Source: Rhynchopus sp. YZ270_cl-10 (taxonomy: Eukaryota > Euglenozoa > Diplonemea > Diplonemida > Diplonemidae). From it: a stretch of 64,000 bases of DNA. Positions 11,075-22,830 of the stretch are shown piece by piece. Every line of letters begins with the position of its first letter. The first letter of the stretch is position 1. Made by a program: the position numbers and the translations under genes. The notes under the pieces were generated by a model, which had not been told where the DNA came from, made no database searches, and saw only the letters and a list, made by a program, of their open reading frames with translations. The stretch spans positions 1,165,001-1,229,000 of the forward strand of contig OZ037921.1 in assembly GCA_964035575.1 (NCBI GenBank). The letters are read 5' to 3'.

Positions 11075-11862
11075 TTTTTTTTATTTTATCATATCCACCC
11101 ATCCGTTTTACCCCATTCTTCATTTTATTAACGCGCAATTGAGGTCTCGTGCCAAAATCCTGATGAAAAAAGAATTACTAACCCACAAACCCGCAAACCC
11201 GTTATTTCGCATATTTCTGTTTCTGATTTGTTACTTTATTTTGACACCCAATTCACATGATCGCTGAGAGAGGGGTTTCCCCCCCACCCCACACCTCTAT
11301 ATGCCACGAGGGACAAGCGCTATCTCAAGCTGCTTTGCTCCGCGGGGCAAACATGCACAACTTTTCGCTACTCAACCGTTTTCAGGCAGCCACCCTTTTG
11401 AGGTGACGTCTGCACGGTTCAAGTTCCCCTCATTTGAATTTCGAAAGATACATTGTCCTGAGACACATGACATCTTTCAAGTTTCCTGCATGTTCATCAC
11501 AAAGTAGACGTACCTTCAAGAGGCACAAAAAGGGAACATAAACAAAACGTTACAAACCCTGGTGATCTACATGCAGAACAGACTACATCACGTCTTCTTG
11601 ACGTCATTTTTTTTTTTTGCAAGCAACACAGGTCTCGCGAACGAACATTGAAGAAGAAAAAAAAATCACTTTTTTTTTCCTTTGGCACCCTGTCAGCTTC
11701 CCTTGCCCCCTCTCTCTCTCTCTCGCTTTCATACAAAACAAAAAAAATCGATTATGATTCGGACAGTGTTACCTTTTCTTGCAAAACCCTGCACCGGATG
11801 TGTTGTGCCCGTGAGGCCTATTCATTGGGAGCGGGGTTCTTATTTTTTTCCCTTCAACGCCT

Positions 11863-12774
11863 GTGGGTTATATTCTTATTCTCAAAAAAAGCATCTGTTT
11901 TTTTGTGTTTTATCTATTGTTTATTGTGTGAAAACAGAGTGTGAAATATTACCTGAGAGTTTTGTCTTCCTCAAGGGAGACAAAGTCGAAAAAAGTAAAA
12001 CGTTGTTTCACCGAAAAATCAAAGAAAATGGCAAAGGCAAAAGGAGAATGAAGGGAACACTGTTACCTTCGTTAACCACCGCACTCCGAGCAGAACGAAG
12101 CTTCGAAACATTTTTTTTTCCAGGTTCGGGGAAGGGCGTCCCTTTCGCTCCCTTTTGACACCCTGTTTTTTTAGCCTCAAACCATTTTTCTTTTCTTTCC
12201 ACGCAAAAGGTGTCTAAGCACTCGAGGCTTAGGTTCATCTTATGAACCTTTCTTTTATTTCTTTCACGCAGATAATCGATAAGACTCCAACATAGCGGTC
12301 ACATCCCGGCTTTTATCCTTCCCAGGCGTCAGGCTAATTGGGGAGAGGCAGGCCAACAGAGAATCTTTTAGCTTTTTTCATATATTCAGTGCCGACGTTT
12401 TACTATCCACTTCACCTTTTTTTTTTATTTACCCCTGTTTCTTTGTTTCACAATCACTCCTGTTATTTCGATATGTCTTTTTTTTAGTTCAACACGTGTC
12501 TGACAGAAGAAAATGACAACATCGAACACGAATCCGAAATGGTAGATTTTTTTTTCTCTAAATTTCCTGTACGGCATGGTAGTGTATTGCCTATCTAGGA
12601 GGCTAGAAGGAAGCGAGTGCAAGAGAATGAGATTCCTGATAAACTATTCTTTTAGCACAATGATGTTTTGTGCATGGTACAGTCCATTGTTTGCGCTTAG
12701 TCTGAACGCTATGAAACCCGTAGTGCCGTTTGTAGAGAGGTGCGTTGCGAGGCAGTGGTGGTTAAAACACAACA
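11863..12774. other. Spacer between the two duplication copies
   Basis: About 0.9 kb not shared between the copies. It holds a well preserved copy of the two-hairpin motif at 12209-12256 and no gene-like frame. Confidence 0.6.
12209..12256 (+). repeat. Dispersed two-hairpin motif, copy 2 (best paired)
   Basis: CTAAGC-ACTCGAG-GCTTAG forms a 6-bp stem. It is followed at once by AGGTTCAT-CTT-ATGAACCT, a perfect 8-bp stem, and then a T-rich tract. Confidence 0.75.
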
Positions 12775-15700
12775 CACAATACACAGCTCAACACTTTCGT
12801 TTATTCAACACACAAACAGCACAATGCCGACCCACACAAACCAGGTGCGCGTGAACTCCACGAACGTGGACTACCAGGACGACGCCATCCACTCCCGCTT
12901 CCAGTACGACAACACAAGCGTGAAGGTGTGTGGTGAGGATGTTGTGGTGACCCCACAGCAGAGCGAGTACGAGCTGAAGACACACACGCGTGTGCCGAAG
13001 TTGGGGATGATGCTTGTCGGGCTTGGTGGGAACAACGGGACGACGTGCATGGCAGGTATCATCGCCAACCGCGAAGGCATCTCGTGGCGCACACGCACAG
13101 GGTCGCAGAACCCGAACTACTACGGGTCGATCACACAGTCGTCGACGATGCGCATGGGATTCACACAGGACAACGAGGAGGTGACTGTGCCGCTCAACAA
13201 CATGGTGCCGATGGTGCACCCGAACGACATTGTTGTCGGAGGGTGGGACATCTGCAAGATGAACATGGTCGACGCGATGGAGCGCAACGGTGTGCTTGAG
13301 TACGACCTCCAGAGACAGCTTGTGCCGTACATGAAGGTATGTTGTGCTGTGTTGTGTTGAGTTGTGTGCACTGTTGCACTTTACCCTGTCGATGCTCTCA
13401 AGAACAAATCATGATGAAAACACATGTATTACGATCTAGTTTGCCTATCATAGCCTTGCTGTGACTGACTCAAGCATTTTCCCGAAGCTGATTGTTTGTT
13501 GTCCGAAAGCAGTCCCGCCCAAGTGGTCCTGTCCTCTGTTGCTCTTTCAACACTTCATGAGCACGTGCTCACATACTTTCCACGAACACATTCCCACCAC
13601 TGACAAACTCACAAACACCACCCACAGGACATTGTGCCTCTGCCGTCGATCTACCACCAGGACTACATTGCACTGAACCAGCAGGACCGTGCAAACAACC
13701 TGATTGAGGGGTCGAAGATGGAGCAGGTGGAGCGCATCCGTCAGGACATCCGCGACTTCAAGGAGAAGAACGGCCTTGACAAGGTTGTTGTGCTCTGGAC
13801 TGCGACGACGGAGCGCTTCTCGCGCATTGAGGAGGGACTCAACGACACTGCGGACAACCTTCTTGCGGCCCTTGAGCGTGGTGAGGACGAGATCAGCCCC
13901 TCGACCCAGTTCGCTGTTGCGTGCATCCTTGAGAAGACGAGCTTCATCAACGGCTCCCCGCAGAACGCCTTTGTGCCCGGAGCGATTGAGCTTGCTGAGC
14001 GTGAGCAGGTCTTCATCGGTGGTGACGACTTCAAGTCGGGACAGACGAAGTTGAAGTCTGCACTTGTGGAGTACATGGTGGGTGCAGGCATCAAGCCTTC
14101 CTGCATTGCGTCGTACAACCATCTCGGCAACAACGACGGCCGCAACCTCTCTTCCCCTGCACAGTTCCGCTCGAAGGAGATCACGAAGAGCAACGTTGTG
14201 GATGACATGGTTGCCTCGAACAAGGTGCTGTACAAGGAGGGCGAGCACCCCGACCACTGCATTGTCATCAAGTACATGCCGTACGTCGGCGACTCGAAGC
14301 GTGCGATGGACGAGTACACAAGCGAGATCTTCATGGGTGGACACAACACACTTGTGATCCACAATACATGTGAGGACTCGCTCCTCGCTGCGCCGCTCAT
14401 CTACGATCTTGTCATTCTGTGCGAGCTGATGGAGCGTGTGGAGTACAAGACCAAGGACGACAAGGAGTTCCAGCGCTTCCACTCGATCTGCACCATCCTC
14501 TCCTATCTTGCGAAGGCACCTATCGTGCCTGAAGGCACACCACTTGTGAACGCACTCTTCAGGCAGAAGGCGTGCGTGGAGAACTTCCTCCGTGCTCTTG
14601 TTGGACTCCCCCCGGAGAACAACCTGATGCTTGAGTACAAGACCCAGGGGTGTGAGGTGCCGAACTAAGCTGTGTGTGATGAGTAGAACGCAAGTAATAA
14701 ACCATGAGCCATAAACCATAAACAATAAACAATAAGTTATCCGTCTTTCCATTTTTCTATCTGATGCTTTTTTAAGTTACTTTGTCTGACCGACCAATAA
14801 ACTAGATACGTTCTTGTCTCTCTGGGTTGAGGTGGGTGCGGCAATATGCGGGGGTTCTTATTTTTTTTGTTTCTGTTTTTTGTGAATTTTTTTTTTGTTG
14901 TTCTTTCTTCTTGTTTTGAAATCCCCTTTTTGCACACTGGTCGAATGGAGTGAACATACTTTTTCGATCAAACAGCAGCAAGATAACAACGACTTTCGAA
15001 ACGAGACATTCAACGAAAAAGCCAAACAACAAAGCAGAGATGAACCGCCTGCCCTGTCCTCCCCTGTGTTATCTGGTCAACCAAATGTGACAAATGTCAG
15101 TTTTTCCAACGAAAACGATTACCCTCTATCCTGAGCCACCTTACGTGGATCGATGTGTAAGGGAAAACGAAACCAAAGACTCAAAACGAGCAAAAAAGAG
15201 ATTTTATTTTGTTTTATTTTTATCATATTCCCCCCCTCCGTTTCACCCCATTTGTACCAAATAGGTTGGTGGGTTTACATTTTTTTTTTCCTGTTCTGTT
15301 AGCTTTATGTTGTGCCTCTACGTTCGTTGGCAAGGGGGGAGAAGAAGAGTGGGTTTTTTCCATTAACCTTTTCGGGTTCCTGAGATTTGGTCAGATTGGA
15401 TTCTGTAGATATGACTCAGTTCTCGTGAAGGTGGATTCCCAATGCATACCCTACACCGAACGTATTAAACATACAGAAGTACTCGCCCACCAGAAAAAAC
15501 CCCCCTTTTTTTTCTCATACCCCAGTTTTCGATTTGTTATTTTATTTTAAGTCCCAATTCACATGATCGCTGAGAGAGGGGTTTCCCCCCCACCCCACAC
15601 CTCTATATGCCACGAGGGACAAGCGCTATCTCAAGCTGCTTTGCTCCGCGGGGCAAACATGCACAACTTTTCGCTACTCAACCGTTTTCAGGCAGCCACC

Positions 15701-16166
15701 CTTTTGAGGTGACGTCTGCACGGTTCAAGTTCCCCTCATTTGAATTTCGAAAGATACATTGTCCTGAGACACATGACATCTTTCAAGTTTCCTGCATGTT
15801 CATCACAAAGTAGACGTACCTTCAAGAGGCACAAAAAGGGAACATAAACAAAACGTTACAAACCCTGGTGATCTACATGCAGAACAGACTACATCACGTC
15901 TTCTTGACGTCATTTTTTTTTTGCAAGCAACACAGGTCTCGCGAACGAACATTGAAGAAGAAAAAAAAATCACTTTTTTTTTCCTTTGGCACCCTGTCAG
16001 CTTCCCTTGCCCCCTCTCTCTCTCTCTCGCTTTTATACAAAACAAAAAAAATCGATTATGATTCGGACAGTGTTACCTTTTCTTGCAAAACCCTGCACCG
16101 GATGTGTTGTGCCCGTGAGGCCTATTCATTGGGAGCGGGGTTCTTATTTTTTTCCCTTCAACGCCT
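12775..16166 (+). repeat. Segmental tandem duplication, copy 2 (carries INO1 copy 2)
   Basis: Counterpart of 7906-11862 without the two inserted elements. The 15200-15545 part differs from copy 1, while 15548-16166 matches 11245-11862 nearly exactly, including homopolymers that differ by a base or two. The low divergence points to a recent duplication or gene conversion. Confidence 0.9.
12824..14668 (+). CDS. INO1: Inositol-3-phosphate synthase, copy 2
   Basis: Same enzyme as copy 1: NAD-dependent cyclisation of glucose 6-phosphate to inositol 3-phosphate. Exons 12824-13336 and 13628-14668 with a 291-bp intron at the same place and of the same sequence as in copy 1; 517 residues. NAD-binding loop [10 protein letters not shown] at 65-74. 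The few coding differences seen are silent (for example GGA to GGG and ACA to ACG around 13035). The leader differs in one telling base: copy 1 has TTTATTCAG before the start, copy 2 has TTTATTCAA, so if that AG is used for splicing, copy 2 must use the next one (ACAAACAG). Both copies look functional; two genes may simply raise dose. Confidence 0.96.
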
Positions 16167-16640
16167 AGACTCTGGCCTTGAGTACTGTGAGTTAGTTTTG
16201 TTAGCTTTTTTTCTGGCAAAAAAAAAAAAAAAAAAAAAAAAGGAACACAGTGAAGGAAATCGAGAGTGTCGTATCTCGTAGCAAAGGCAGAAAAAGTGGC
16301 ACCCCCCTTTCTTCAAAGAAAAAAGATGTGGCTTGTACTGTGTGACGGATTGCCATAGCCATAGCACGCTTTATCTGCCCCTTCAATGAGTTTTCCCCTT
16401 CCCATATGCCCCAATGTTTCCATGTGTCCTTTCAGTTCAACATCCTGTCAAATATGACGAAGTGGACGCAAAAGATCAGCGAGAAAAAGAGAACTTTATT
16501 TTCACGTTTCCTACCCACCCCCCTATCCAAAGCTTTTGATGATAGTTATCAAAAGATCAAATACACACACATACAGCTTGTATTTATACTACACCATACA
16601 CAAGACACTTCACCCTTTTTTCAAACACTCTTTGCTCGTA
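16167..16640. other. Intergenic before UbiA gene 1
   Basis: Contains an A run near 16219-16242 and otherwise unremarkable AT-rich sequence. No gene-like frame apart from the N-terminal extension of the next open frame. Confidence 0.5.
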
Positions 16641-17696
16641 ATGTGTATCATTGCCCCGCGCCGTCAGGGAGCCCTGCAGAAGGCTGTGGGCTTTGTGAAG
16701 GAGGAGCTGTACATCGCAAAGGAGTTCATCAAGTACGACGTGACGGCAACGTTGTGTCAGTTTGCAGCGATCTTCAGCGTGGCAGCGACGTACGCACCGG
16801 AAGGTGCCCTGCTGCCCAAGGTGCTGATGCTGTTTTTGATGTGGGTGCCATACACCCTTGCCTTTACGTGCCCTGGACAGATCTTCCACATTGCTGAGGA
16901 CGCTGTGAACAAGCCCCACCGCATCATGGTGCGTGGGTACCTCAACAGGGAGCAGGCCATGCGCCGCTGGTTTGCCTACATCGTGGTGTACCTGGTGACC
17001 TCACACCACGTGGGCTGTGGTCTCAAGGCCGCCGCATGGGTGTTGGCGGGTATGCTGCACTACTGCACACCGGTACTCCGTACGGAGGCCGGATATGTGT
17101 GGAAGAACGCCCTCATGAGCATGGGGTACTACGTCCTGCAGACCACCGCGTGGACCGTCGCAGGGGCCCCGCAGAACGGTGCTGTGCTGTCCGCAGTGGT
17201 GCTGTCGTGTGTTGTGCTCTTCTTCACGATGCAGATGCAGGACCTGAGAGACACTGAGGGGGACAGGTTGAGCGGACGCAAGACGTTCCCGGTTGTGGTG
17301 GGGGACGTGGCCGCGAGGCGGGTGTCTGCGTTCTTTCTTGCTGTGGGTGCGGCAGTGTGGCTGAACGTGATGATCGACGTTGGGGGTGTGTGCGCAATGC
17401 TGGACCGTGTTGTGTTCCTGGTCCACTCTGTTGTGCTCGTGGTCGGAACCTTCCTCGGTGGCAGAGAAGGACGTGTCTACTCCCTCTTCTGCCTCTGGTG
17501 CATGCACCTCCTCTTCAGCTTCCACTTCACAGACCTCTCGCACGGCCCCAACACTGTTGACCTCCAGGGCCAAATCGACCTTGCTTGTCTCATTGCAATG
17601 ATCTGCGCCTTGGGACACCTCAAAGCAGAGAAGCACATGAAAGAGATCCGTTACGGCAGCGACGCGTTCAACTGGATGACTCTCTTTGAATGCTAA
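16641..17696 (+). CDS. UbiA-family polytopic prenyltransferase-like protein 1
   Basis: A 351-residue membrane protein of the UbiA superfamily, enzymes that move a prenyl chain onto an aromatic or other acceptor using Mg2+-bound diphosphate. The second Asp motif is clear as QDLRDTEGDRLSGRKTFPVV (D-x3-D-x3-D). The first is a reduced AEDAVNKPHRIMVRG, matching the N-K-P-x-R form seen in fungal-type UbiA proteins, with E/D in place of the canonical N-D-x2-D. About eight hydrophobic segments are visible. ATG 16641 is preferred over ATG 16536 because the paralogue at 26233 begins at a matching distance from the shared AKEFIK-x-DVT block. The C-terminus FNWMTLFEC is shared with the paralogue (FNWMTLLES). 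Substrate unknown. No intron. Confidence 0.82.
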   Translation: MCIIAPRRQGALQKAVGFVKEELYIAKEFIKYDVTATLCQFAAIFSVAATYAPEGALLPKVLMLFLMWVPYTLAFTCPGQIFHIAEDAVNKPHRIMVRGYLNREQAMRRWFAYIVVYLVTSHHVGCGLKAAAWVLAGMLHYCTPVLRTEAGYVWKNALMSMGYYVLQTTAWTVAGAPQNGAVLSAVVLSCVVLFFTMQMQDLRDTEGDRLSGRKTFPVVVGDVAARRVSAFFLAVGAAVWLNVMIDVGGVCAMLDRVVFLVHSVVLVVGTFLGGREGRVYSLFCLWCMHLLFSFHFTDLSHGPNTVDLQGQIDLACLIAMICALGHLKAEKHMKEIRYGSDAFNWMTLFEC

Positions 17697-19655
17697 AAAA
17701 AATATATATGCAGTTTTGAGAAAGACTGTGATGGTATCATTCGTGGCGAGACATTCTGAAAAAAAAGTCGAAATTAAAGAAAAGGCGTAGGAAAAGAGTG
17801 GTGGGCTAGGAGTGCTAAAAGAACAAAAAAGTCCTCTGATATGTTCATGGCTTTATATTATATCGGAATTGTGAAGACGTTTTTTTTGTCATCACACTTT
17901 GTCAAAAAAAAGTTTGACTTTTTCCCGATTTTATGGATTTTTTTTTTGCTTTGCTTTGTTTTTGTTTATCGTGCGCGCACCCTTGTCGAGATTCACGATT
18001 TGCACCTACACGGATATTTGATCTGTTCAGAAAAACTCGTTGTCGTGGGTACTTCAGGAAGCGTATCAGCACTTTGTCAAAAAAAGGTTCTTTTTGTATT
18101 TTATTTTGGTGTGTGCCCCCACCCCATCCCCCCTGGTTTGTGTTTTGTGGAACATCATTGACTGACAGCTGCTTAATACTATTACCTGTGCACGGGTATG
18201 GTGTTAAGCAAGTTGTCCGCTGTACACAGTGTAACGGATATGGATGTGTGGCCCGCTCACCCACATTCTCGATTTTCTTTGATTTTTTTCTTTTTTCTGA
18301 CGCGACTGGCATTTTTTTGAGTAGAGAAAAAGAACGGCGGTATCAGTGGCGCGGCTGCAAATTACCGGTAGTCAACGCCACACCTAGGATACAGTGAAAG
18401 AAAAAAAACAAAAAAAAACAAAAAAAAAAAAAAGGGTACATTTTTGTACCGTATGACATCATATCACCTCTGTTTTCTCCTTGAGGTAATGATTTATAAA
18501 GTCTGCGAAAAGAAAAGAAAAAAAAACTGAAAAAAAAAATACTGGAAAGTGGAGGATTGCAACAACTGTGGCAACACAACCGAGGCAACACTTCACGATT
18601 CCAACAATTTGTCAAAAAAAAACACCCCTCCTAACACAAACTACTCGTCAAGACGAAGCGCAGGGAGGAAGATGTGAATGGCCACACGTCTTTTTCTATG
18701 CGTTTTATTTTGAAAAGTAAAAAAAACAAGTATTTTGTGAAGCTCATCCTTGGCGACACTAATATCTCGCTGAGATAAGTTTTCAAAAAAAAAAAAAAAA
18801 AAACACACAAACAAACAAACTAACAAACAAACAGAGTACAAAACTCCGCCGCTTGGCGCGCCTAAGCTCACCAAGCGGTGGCGTTTATGAAAATTGGTAG
18901 TGAAAAAAAAACCTATGACAGCTATACTCGAACAGATCGCGAAAGAACTAGAAAAGACTTCTGAATATGAGCACCGCGGTGCCTTCGCAAACACACACCA
19001 AGCCAAAAAAAAAAGGGGAAAACCACAAAAATAAAAGAGAAAAGACCTTTTTACCCATACGCGTGCGTATAAATTTTTTTTGTTCATTTTGATTTTTTTT
19101 TGTCTTTAATACTGTGTTTTTGCTTCTCAACCCGCATCATACTGAATTATTTCCACTTCTTCTTCTTTTCTCTTTCTCTCTGTCTTTCTTTTTCTTTTTC
19201 TTTGATTTTTTGGACTTTCCTCACATCTTAGTGCTGTGGCAGCGCTCGAGGAAAGCCTCATCCGTAATATCTGTGGTGCCATTTCCCCTTTTTGGAAATG
19301 GCTTTGCATTACGGAGGCACTTCCCACCCCCTCCCACCCCTACATACATATGTCACCAGAAACCCAGACGCAACAAAAATTGATGGCTGAATGAACAAAT
19401 AACCATTTCTTGCTTTTTTTTCTTTTTCCCATTTGATTGTCGCCCAGATTTTCCCCTCCTGCTGTGCATGTGGGCCTTTTTCTTTTCTTTTTTGTGTTAT
19501 TTTTCAAACAAAATTTTCCCGTTCGCGAAAAAAAAGAAAAAGGAAAAAAAAAAAGAAAATTGACTGCGTTTTTCAGCAGCGGGGGGGAAAGACAATGCTC
19601 TCCTGTTCTCTTTGTATTATAAAAAAAGCCCAGCTCGTTTTGTTTTTGTTTTTTA

Positions 19656-19768
19656 CGCGGAAAGTGTCACGTCGGTTCACTCACCCAACACGTGGTATAT
19701 GGTGTGTGTGGAGCGTCAACGCATCAAACAACTACAAGAAGGGGTGAGGGAACGACAAAGTGACACCT
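19656..19768 (+). repeat. About 110-bp inverted-repeat dispersed element, copy 1
   Basis: The left arm from 19663 (GTGTCACGTCGGTTCAC) and the right arm ending 19766 (GGGAACGACAAAGTGACAC) can pair through about 20 bases. A related copy lies at 30237-30355, sharing the arms and the inner ATCAAAC-ACTACAAGAAGG. Could be a miniature element or an RNA gene. Confidence 0.6.
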
Positions 19769-19940
19769 TTGTGTATTAATTGTTCAAAAAAAAAAAGTTA
19801 TCCAAATAGTCTGTGGTCTGCTTGCGCATGAAGGAAAAATAAAATAAAACTGGGTAGAATGGAGTTGAACGATCAGCTCCTATCAAAAGCCCCCCCTCTG
19901 AGATCCAGGCCCGTATTGTTCAACGGTGCCTTTTTTTTTA

Positions 19941-19985
19941 AGGTGACTAAGTGACGAAAAAGCTTAGATCATCGTATAACTATTT
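19941..19985 (+). repeat. Dispersed two-hairpin motif, copy 3
   Basis: GGTGACTAAG-TGACGAAAAAG-CTTAG keeps a 5-bp CTAAG/CTTAG stem although the loop is changed. A weak second arm pair follows in GATCATCGTATAAC. Confidence 0.5.
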
Positions 19986-20262
19986 ATTCCTTTTGCTTTT
20001 CTTTATTTAGCGTGAGATATACTCATCTTTTCAAAATTTTCTCTTTCTTTCCACCTCTTTTTTTTTAAAAAAAAAACACACCTCACCATGTCAGTTCCCC
20101 TTAGTGTGTTCATGGACATTCGACGTGAACGCACCGTTTACCCACAGCAGAAGAAAAAAACGACAGCCACACACCGCTTCTGGCAGTCCTAGTAGAGTGA
20201 ACACAAAAGAAAAAAAAATATTTAAAAGGGTCATTTCATTTTTCGATGTCTGTTTTTTTTTT

Positions 20263-20312
20263 GCAGTGCCGTCCGTCGATGAACGGTGAGGTGCTTGCAC
20301 TTTCAACTTCTG
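20263..20312 (+). repeat. Second dispersed motif, copy 2
   Basis: GCAGTGCCGTCCGTCGATGA then ACGGTGAGGTGCTTGCACTT and TCAACTTC. Matches 1338-1379 and 23155-23202. Confidence 0.6.
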
Positions 20313-21500
20313 ATTTTTTTTTTTTTTTGTACACGTGGCATAGCTGTCTTCTTTTTAACGATATTCCTGACGGCGGAGTTTTTTTTTTTTTTTTTTGTGA
20401 GGCTCGTTCATCACTTTAATATTTATTTACAATCATTTACAAAAAAAGAAATAAAAATGGTGCTTTCGGAAGTCGGTCAACGACCTGTCAGCGACCTGTC
20501 ACGACCTGTCAATATCAGGGGGGTGTGTATAAAGTTCCTGTGTCAGCGGCCTGTCAGCGACCTGTCAATATCGACCCCTCCCGGAGCACCAAAAAAGAAA
20601 AGAACCATAAGTTTTTTGTAGGTTTCCCTCTTTTTTTCCATTCTCGTTTCTTTGTTTTTCTCTCTTCGATCTATCCCCCCTTTGGGTTTTTTTTATCCTT
20701 TATTATTTATTATTTATTTTGCTCAAAACCATTTGCCCTTTCCCCCCCCTCTTTCCCACTTCATGCCCTTGGTTGTTTTGTCAGCGTTTTGTCGAACAAC
20801 TTCATTTCTCTGGGTGACTAAACATTACACACTTTAGCCATCTTCCCCTCCCTCCCCTCCCCTTGATTTTTCATACATTGTGTATGTGCTGAGACACATC
20901 CGACGTGATTGCGAACTGTCAAGAGATGGTCGAAGACCGTCAATTTCTTCAGTTTCCTCATTATTCCTGGTACGGAGGTACAGGAAGAAGTCGTACCGTG
21001 GTTTGGCTCTGTTATCGCCACCCGTGTCTGCTCCGTTTTCCCTGCGTGGCACTGACCTCACAGCACACCCCGTTTTTTTCTCTTTTTCTTTTTCTTTCTT
21101 TTCCTCCTTATTTTTTTTGTGCAAACAGAAATAATAAAAATCTCATTTGTATACACTTCGAAAGTTGGTACAAAAAAAAAAAAAAATGAGATTTCAGATT
21201 GTCAAAAAGGTTTTTCTTACCCAGAAGGTGTCCGTGAATAGGAAAGAAAAGAGTGAGACTGAAATCGTGTCACGATTTTTTGCAGCACAGAAAAGGCGGT
21301 CATACCGTTTTTTTGACCAGAACATGGCCAAAAAGTGCACCCCCTCTCTGCCTGTGTTCGTTTTCTATCATAGGTACTCCTTACTCCACATTGTTCCTCC
21401 AACTCCTGTCTCGACCTCTCGTGCGTGTTGCATAAACGGTGTTTGTGCTATTGTTCTCTACCCGCGTTGCTGTGTGTCGCCCACACGGTTTTTTTTTAAA

Positions 21501-21556
21501 AGGTGACAACGCACGAGAGGCTGGTGCTTAGGTTCATCTTATTAAACGTTTCTTTC
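21501..21556 (+). repeat. Dispersed two-hairpin motif, copy 4
   Basis: GGTGACAACGCACGAGAGGC followed by TGGTGCTTAGG and GTTCATCTTATTAAAC. The first hairpin carries a short insertion before GCTTAGG. Confidence 0.5.
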
Positions 21557-21595
21557 TAAAGTTTTTTTTTTTTTTTTTTTTTTTAGGGTTGTTGT

Positions 21596-22230
21596 CAGGG
21601 TATTAGGGTGAAAATCCAAAATCCCGGAAAAAACTGGTTTTTCTGGTTTTCTCTCCTGGGCGGCAAAAACTAGTGTTTCTGGCGAAAACCTCCACCGTTG
21701 ACGGACACAGTCACCCTTTTCGGGTTTTTCGGGGGTGGGGTCAGTGTCTTATCTAGGAATCCGATTTCAAAATATTTTTCGGCGCTGCTGACCCAGGGTA
21801 GACATTGGGAACATAGGAACTGTATTTTTTTTTTTGCGGAGCAAAAAAATAATATAAAATGGCGCCGCAGGCGAAAATTTTTGAGGGTACGGTGTAAAAA
21901 TCTAGCTTTTTACACCACAGAGTCACTCAACGAACCCTTTTTTGCGGAGCAAAAAATGAAAAATGGCGCCGCAGGCAAAAAAAAAATCAAGGAACAGCCA
22001 TTTCCCAAAGGCACTCCCGTGGTTCAACCACGGTTCTACCAGGCGGGGAAAAAATGCGGGGAAAAAAATCGAGTCCGCCCTAATCTGGGGACGAGATTTA
22101 CAGAAAGGCCTGGTGAAAAGTGTCGGTTTTTTTTTCCCCTCCAGATTTCTCTGTTTTTTTTTTTTTTGAAAACCAGTTTTTGGAAAAACTGGTTTTCAAA
22201 ACCAGTTTTTTTAACCACCCTAATACCCTG
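21596..22230 (+). mobile_element. hAT-like non-autonomous DNA transposon
   Basis: Ends are perfect 15-bp inverted repeats CAGGGTATTAGGGTG and CACCCTAATACCCTG, flanked on both sides by GTTGTTGT, an 8-bp target duplication. CAGGG ends with 8-bp duplications are the hAT hallmark. It is 635 bp with no transposase frame. Inside, a unit with TTTGCGGAGCAAAAAA and AATGGCGCCGCAGGC occurs twice (about 21832-21877 and 21938-21985), and ACTGGTTTT-type repeats lie near both ends. Confidence 0.85.
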
Positions 22231-22315
22231 GTTGTTGTTGTTTTTTATACACTTCCCTAATGCTTTCAAATTTTATTTGAAAGTATATGAATTTGTTTTT
22301 TAGGGCAAAAAAAAT

Positions 22316-22353
22316 GGTGACTAAACAACGTTTAGGTTCTCATATGCCCCTCT
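22316..22353 (+). repeat. Dispersed two-hairpin motif, copy 5 (covarying stem)
   Basis: GGTGACTAAAC-AAC-GTTTAGG. Compared with CTAAGC/GCTTAG elsewhere, the G-C pair has become A-T on both arms, so the stem is kept. The second stem is degraded. Confidence 0.6.
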
Positions 22354-22557
22354 TTTTTTTTTTAACATGACTTTACATCAGGCAGTAGTTCCGAGCAGGA
22401 GCTTTTATTGTTACACATAAACAGCAGTTTTTCAAAGGGCTTTTCCCTGTTCTGCACTCATACCACTTTGAGCAGGGGAAACGTGATAATTTTTTATTTT
22501 TCCAGCTTCACCTTTTGCACAGGCAACTCGTACACATTCATTCAGGTCTACCCTTTT

Positions 22558-22605
22558 GGTGACTAAGCACGAGAGGCTTAGGTTCATCTTATAAACTTTT
22601 CTTTT
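22558..22605 (+). repeat. Dispersed two-hairpin motif, copy 6 (consensus-like)
   Basis: GGTGACTAAGCACGAGAGGC continuing TTAGGTTCATCTTATAAAC and a T run. Stem 1 is CTAAGC/GCTTAG; stem 2 is GTTCAT/ATAAAC with one mismatch. Confidence 0.75.
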
Positions 22606-22782
22606 TTCCTTTGAGTGCGTTTTGTTTTTTTTCTTCTACTGTTGTAGACCGCAGGGTACTTATGCTTTCCTCCGGGCTGGCATCGTACGTGGGTCAGTCG
22701 GAGGTGTGCCTGCATTAACAACCACAGTTTTTTTTCTTGTCGAAGCTAGTTTGTAGAAACCCTTCGAAGACAGGCTTATTTA

Positions 22783-22830
22783 GGTGACCAAGCACGAGAG
22801 GCTTCGGGTCATCTTTATTAATTACTTTCT
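22783..22830 (+). repeat. Dispersed two-hairpin motif, copy 7
   Basis: GGTGACCAAGCACGAGAGGC then TTCGGGTCATCTTTATTAA. AAGC/GCTT is kept and CC can pair with GG across a bulge. Confidence 0.6.

Larger units (their letters stand above)
7906..11862 (+). repeat. Segmental tandem duplication, copy 1 (carries INO1 copy 1)
   Basis: The stretch matches 12775-16166 almost base for base at both ends (from CACAATACACAGCTC to CCTTCAACGCCT). The gene part is collinear at an offset of 4869 bp. Copy 1 is longer because it holds a 339-bp and a 388-bp inserted element (10013-10351 and 10687-11074) that copy 2 lacks. A short part between the elements and the right end is diverged between copies. Confidence 0.9.
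17697..21595. other. Gene-poor intergenic DNA with dispersed motifs
   Basis: No convincing coding frame. Contains long A and T runs, a possible hairpin around 18847-18883 (CGCCGCTTGG against CCAAGCGGTGGCG), a hairpin repeat at 19656-19768, dispersed motifs at 19941, 20263 and 21501, and direct repeats of GTCAGCGACCTGTCA type at 20475-20575. Confidence 0.55.
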
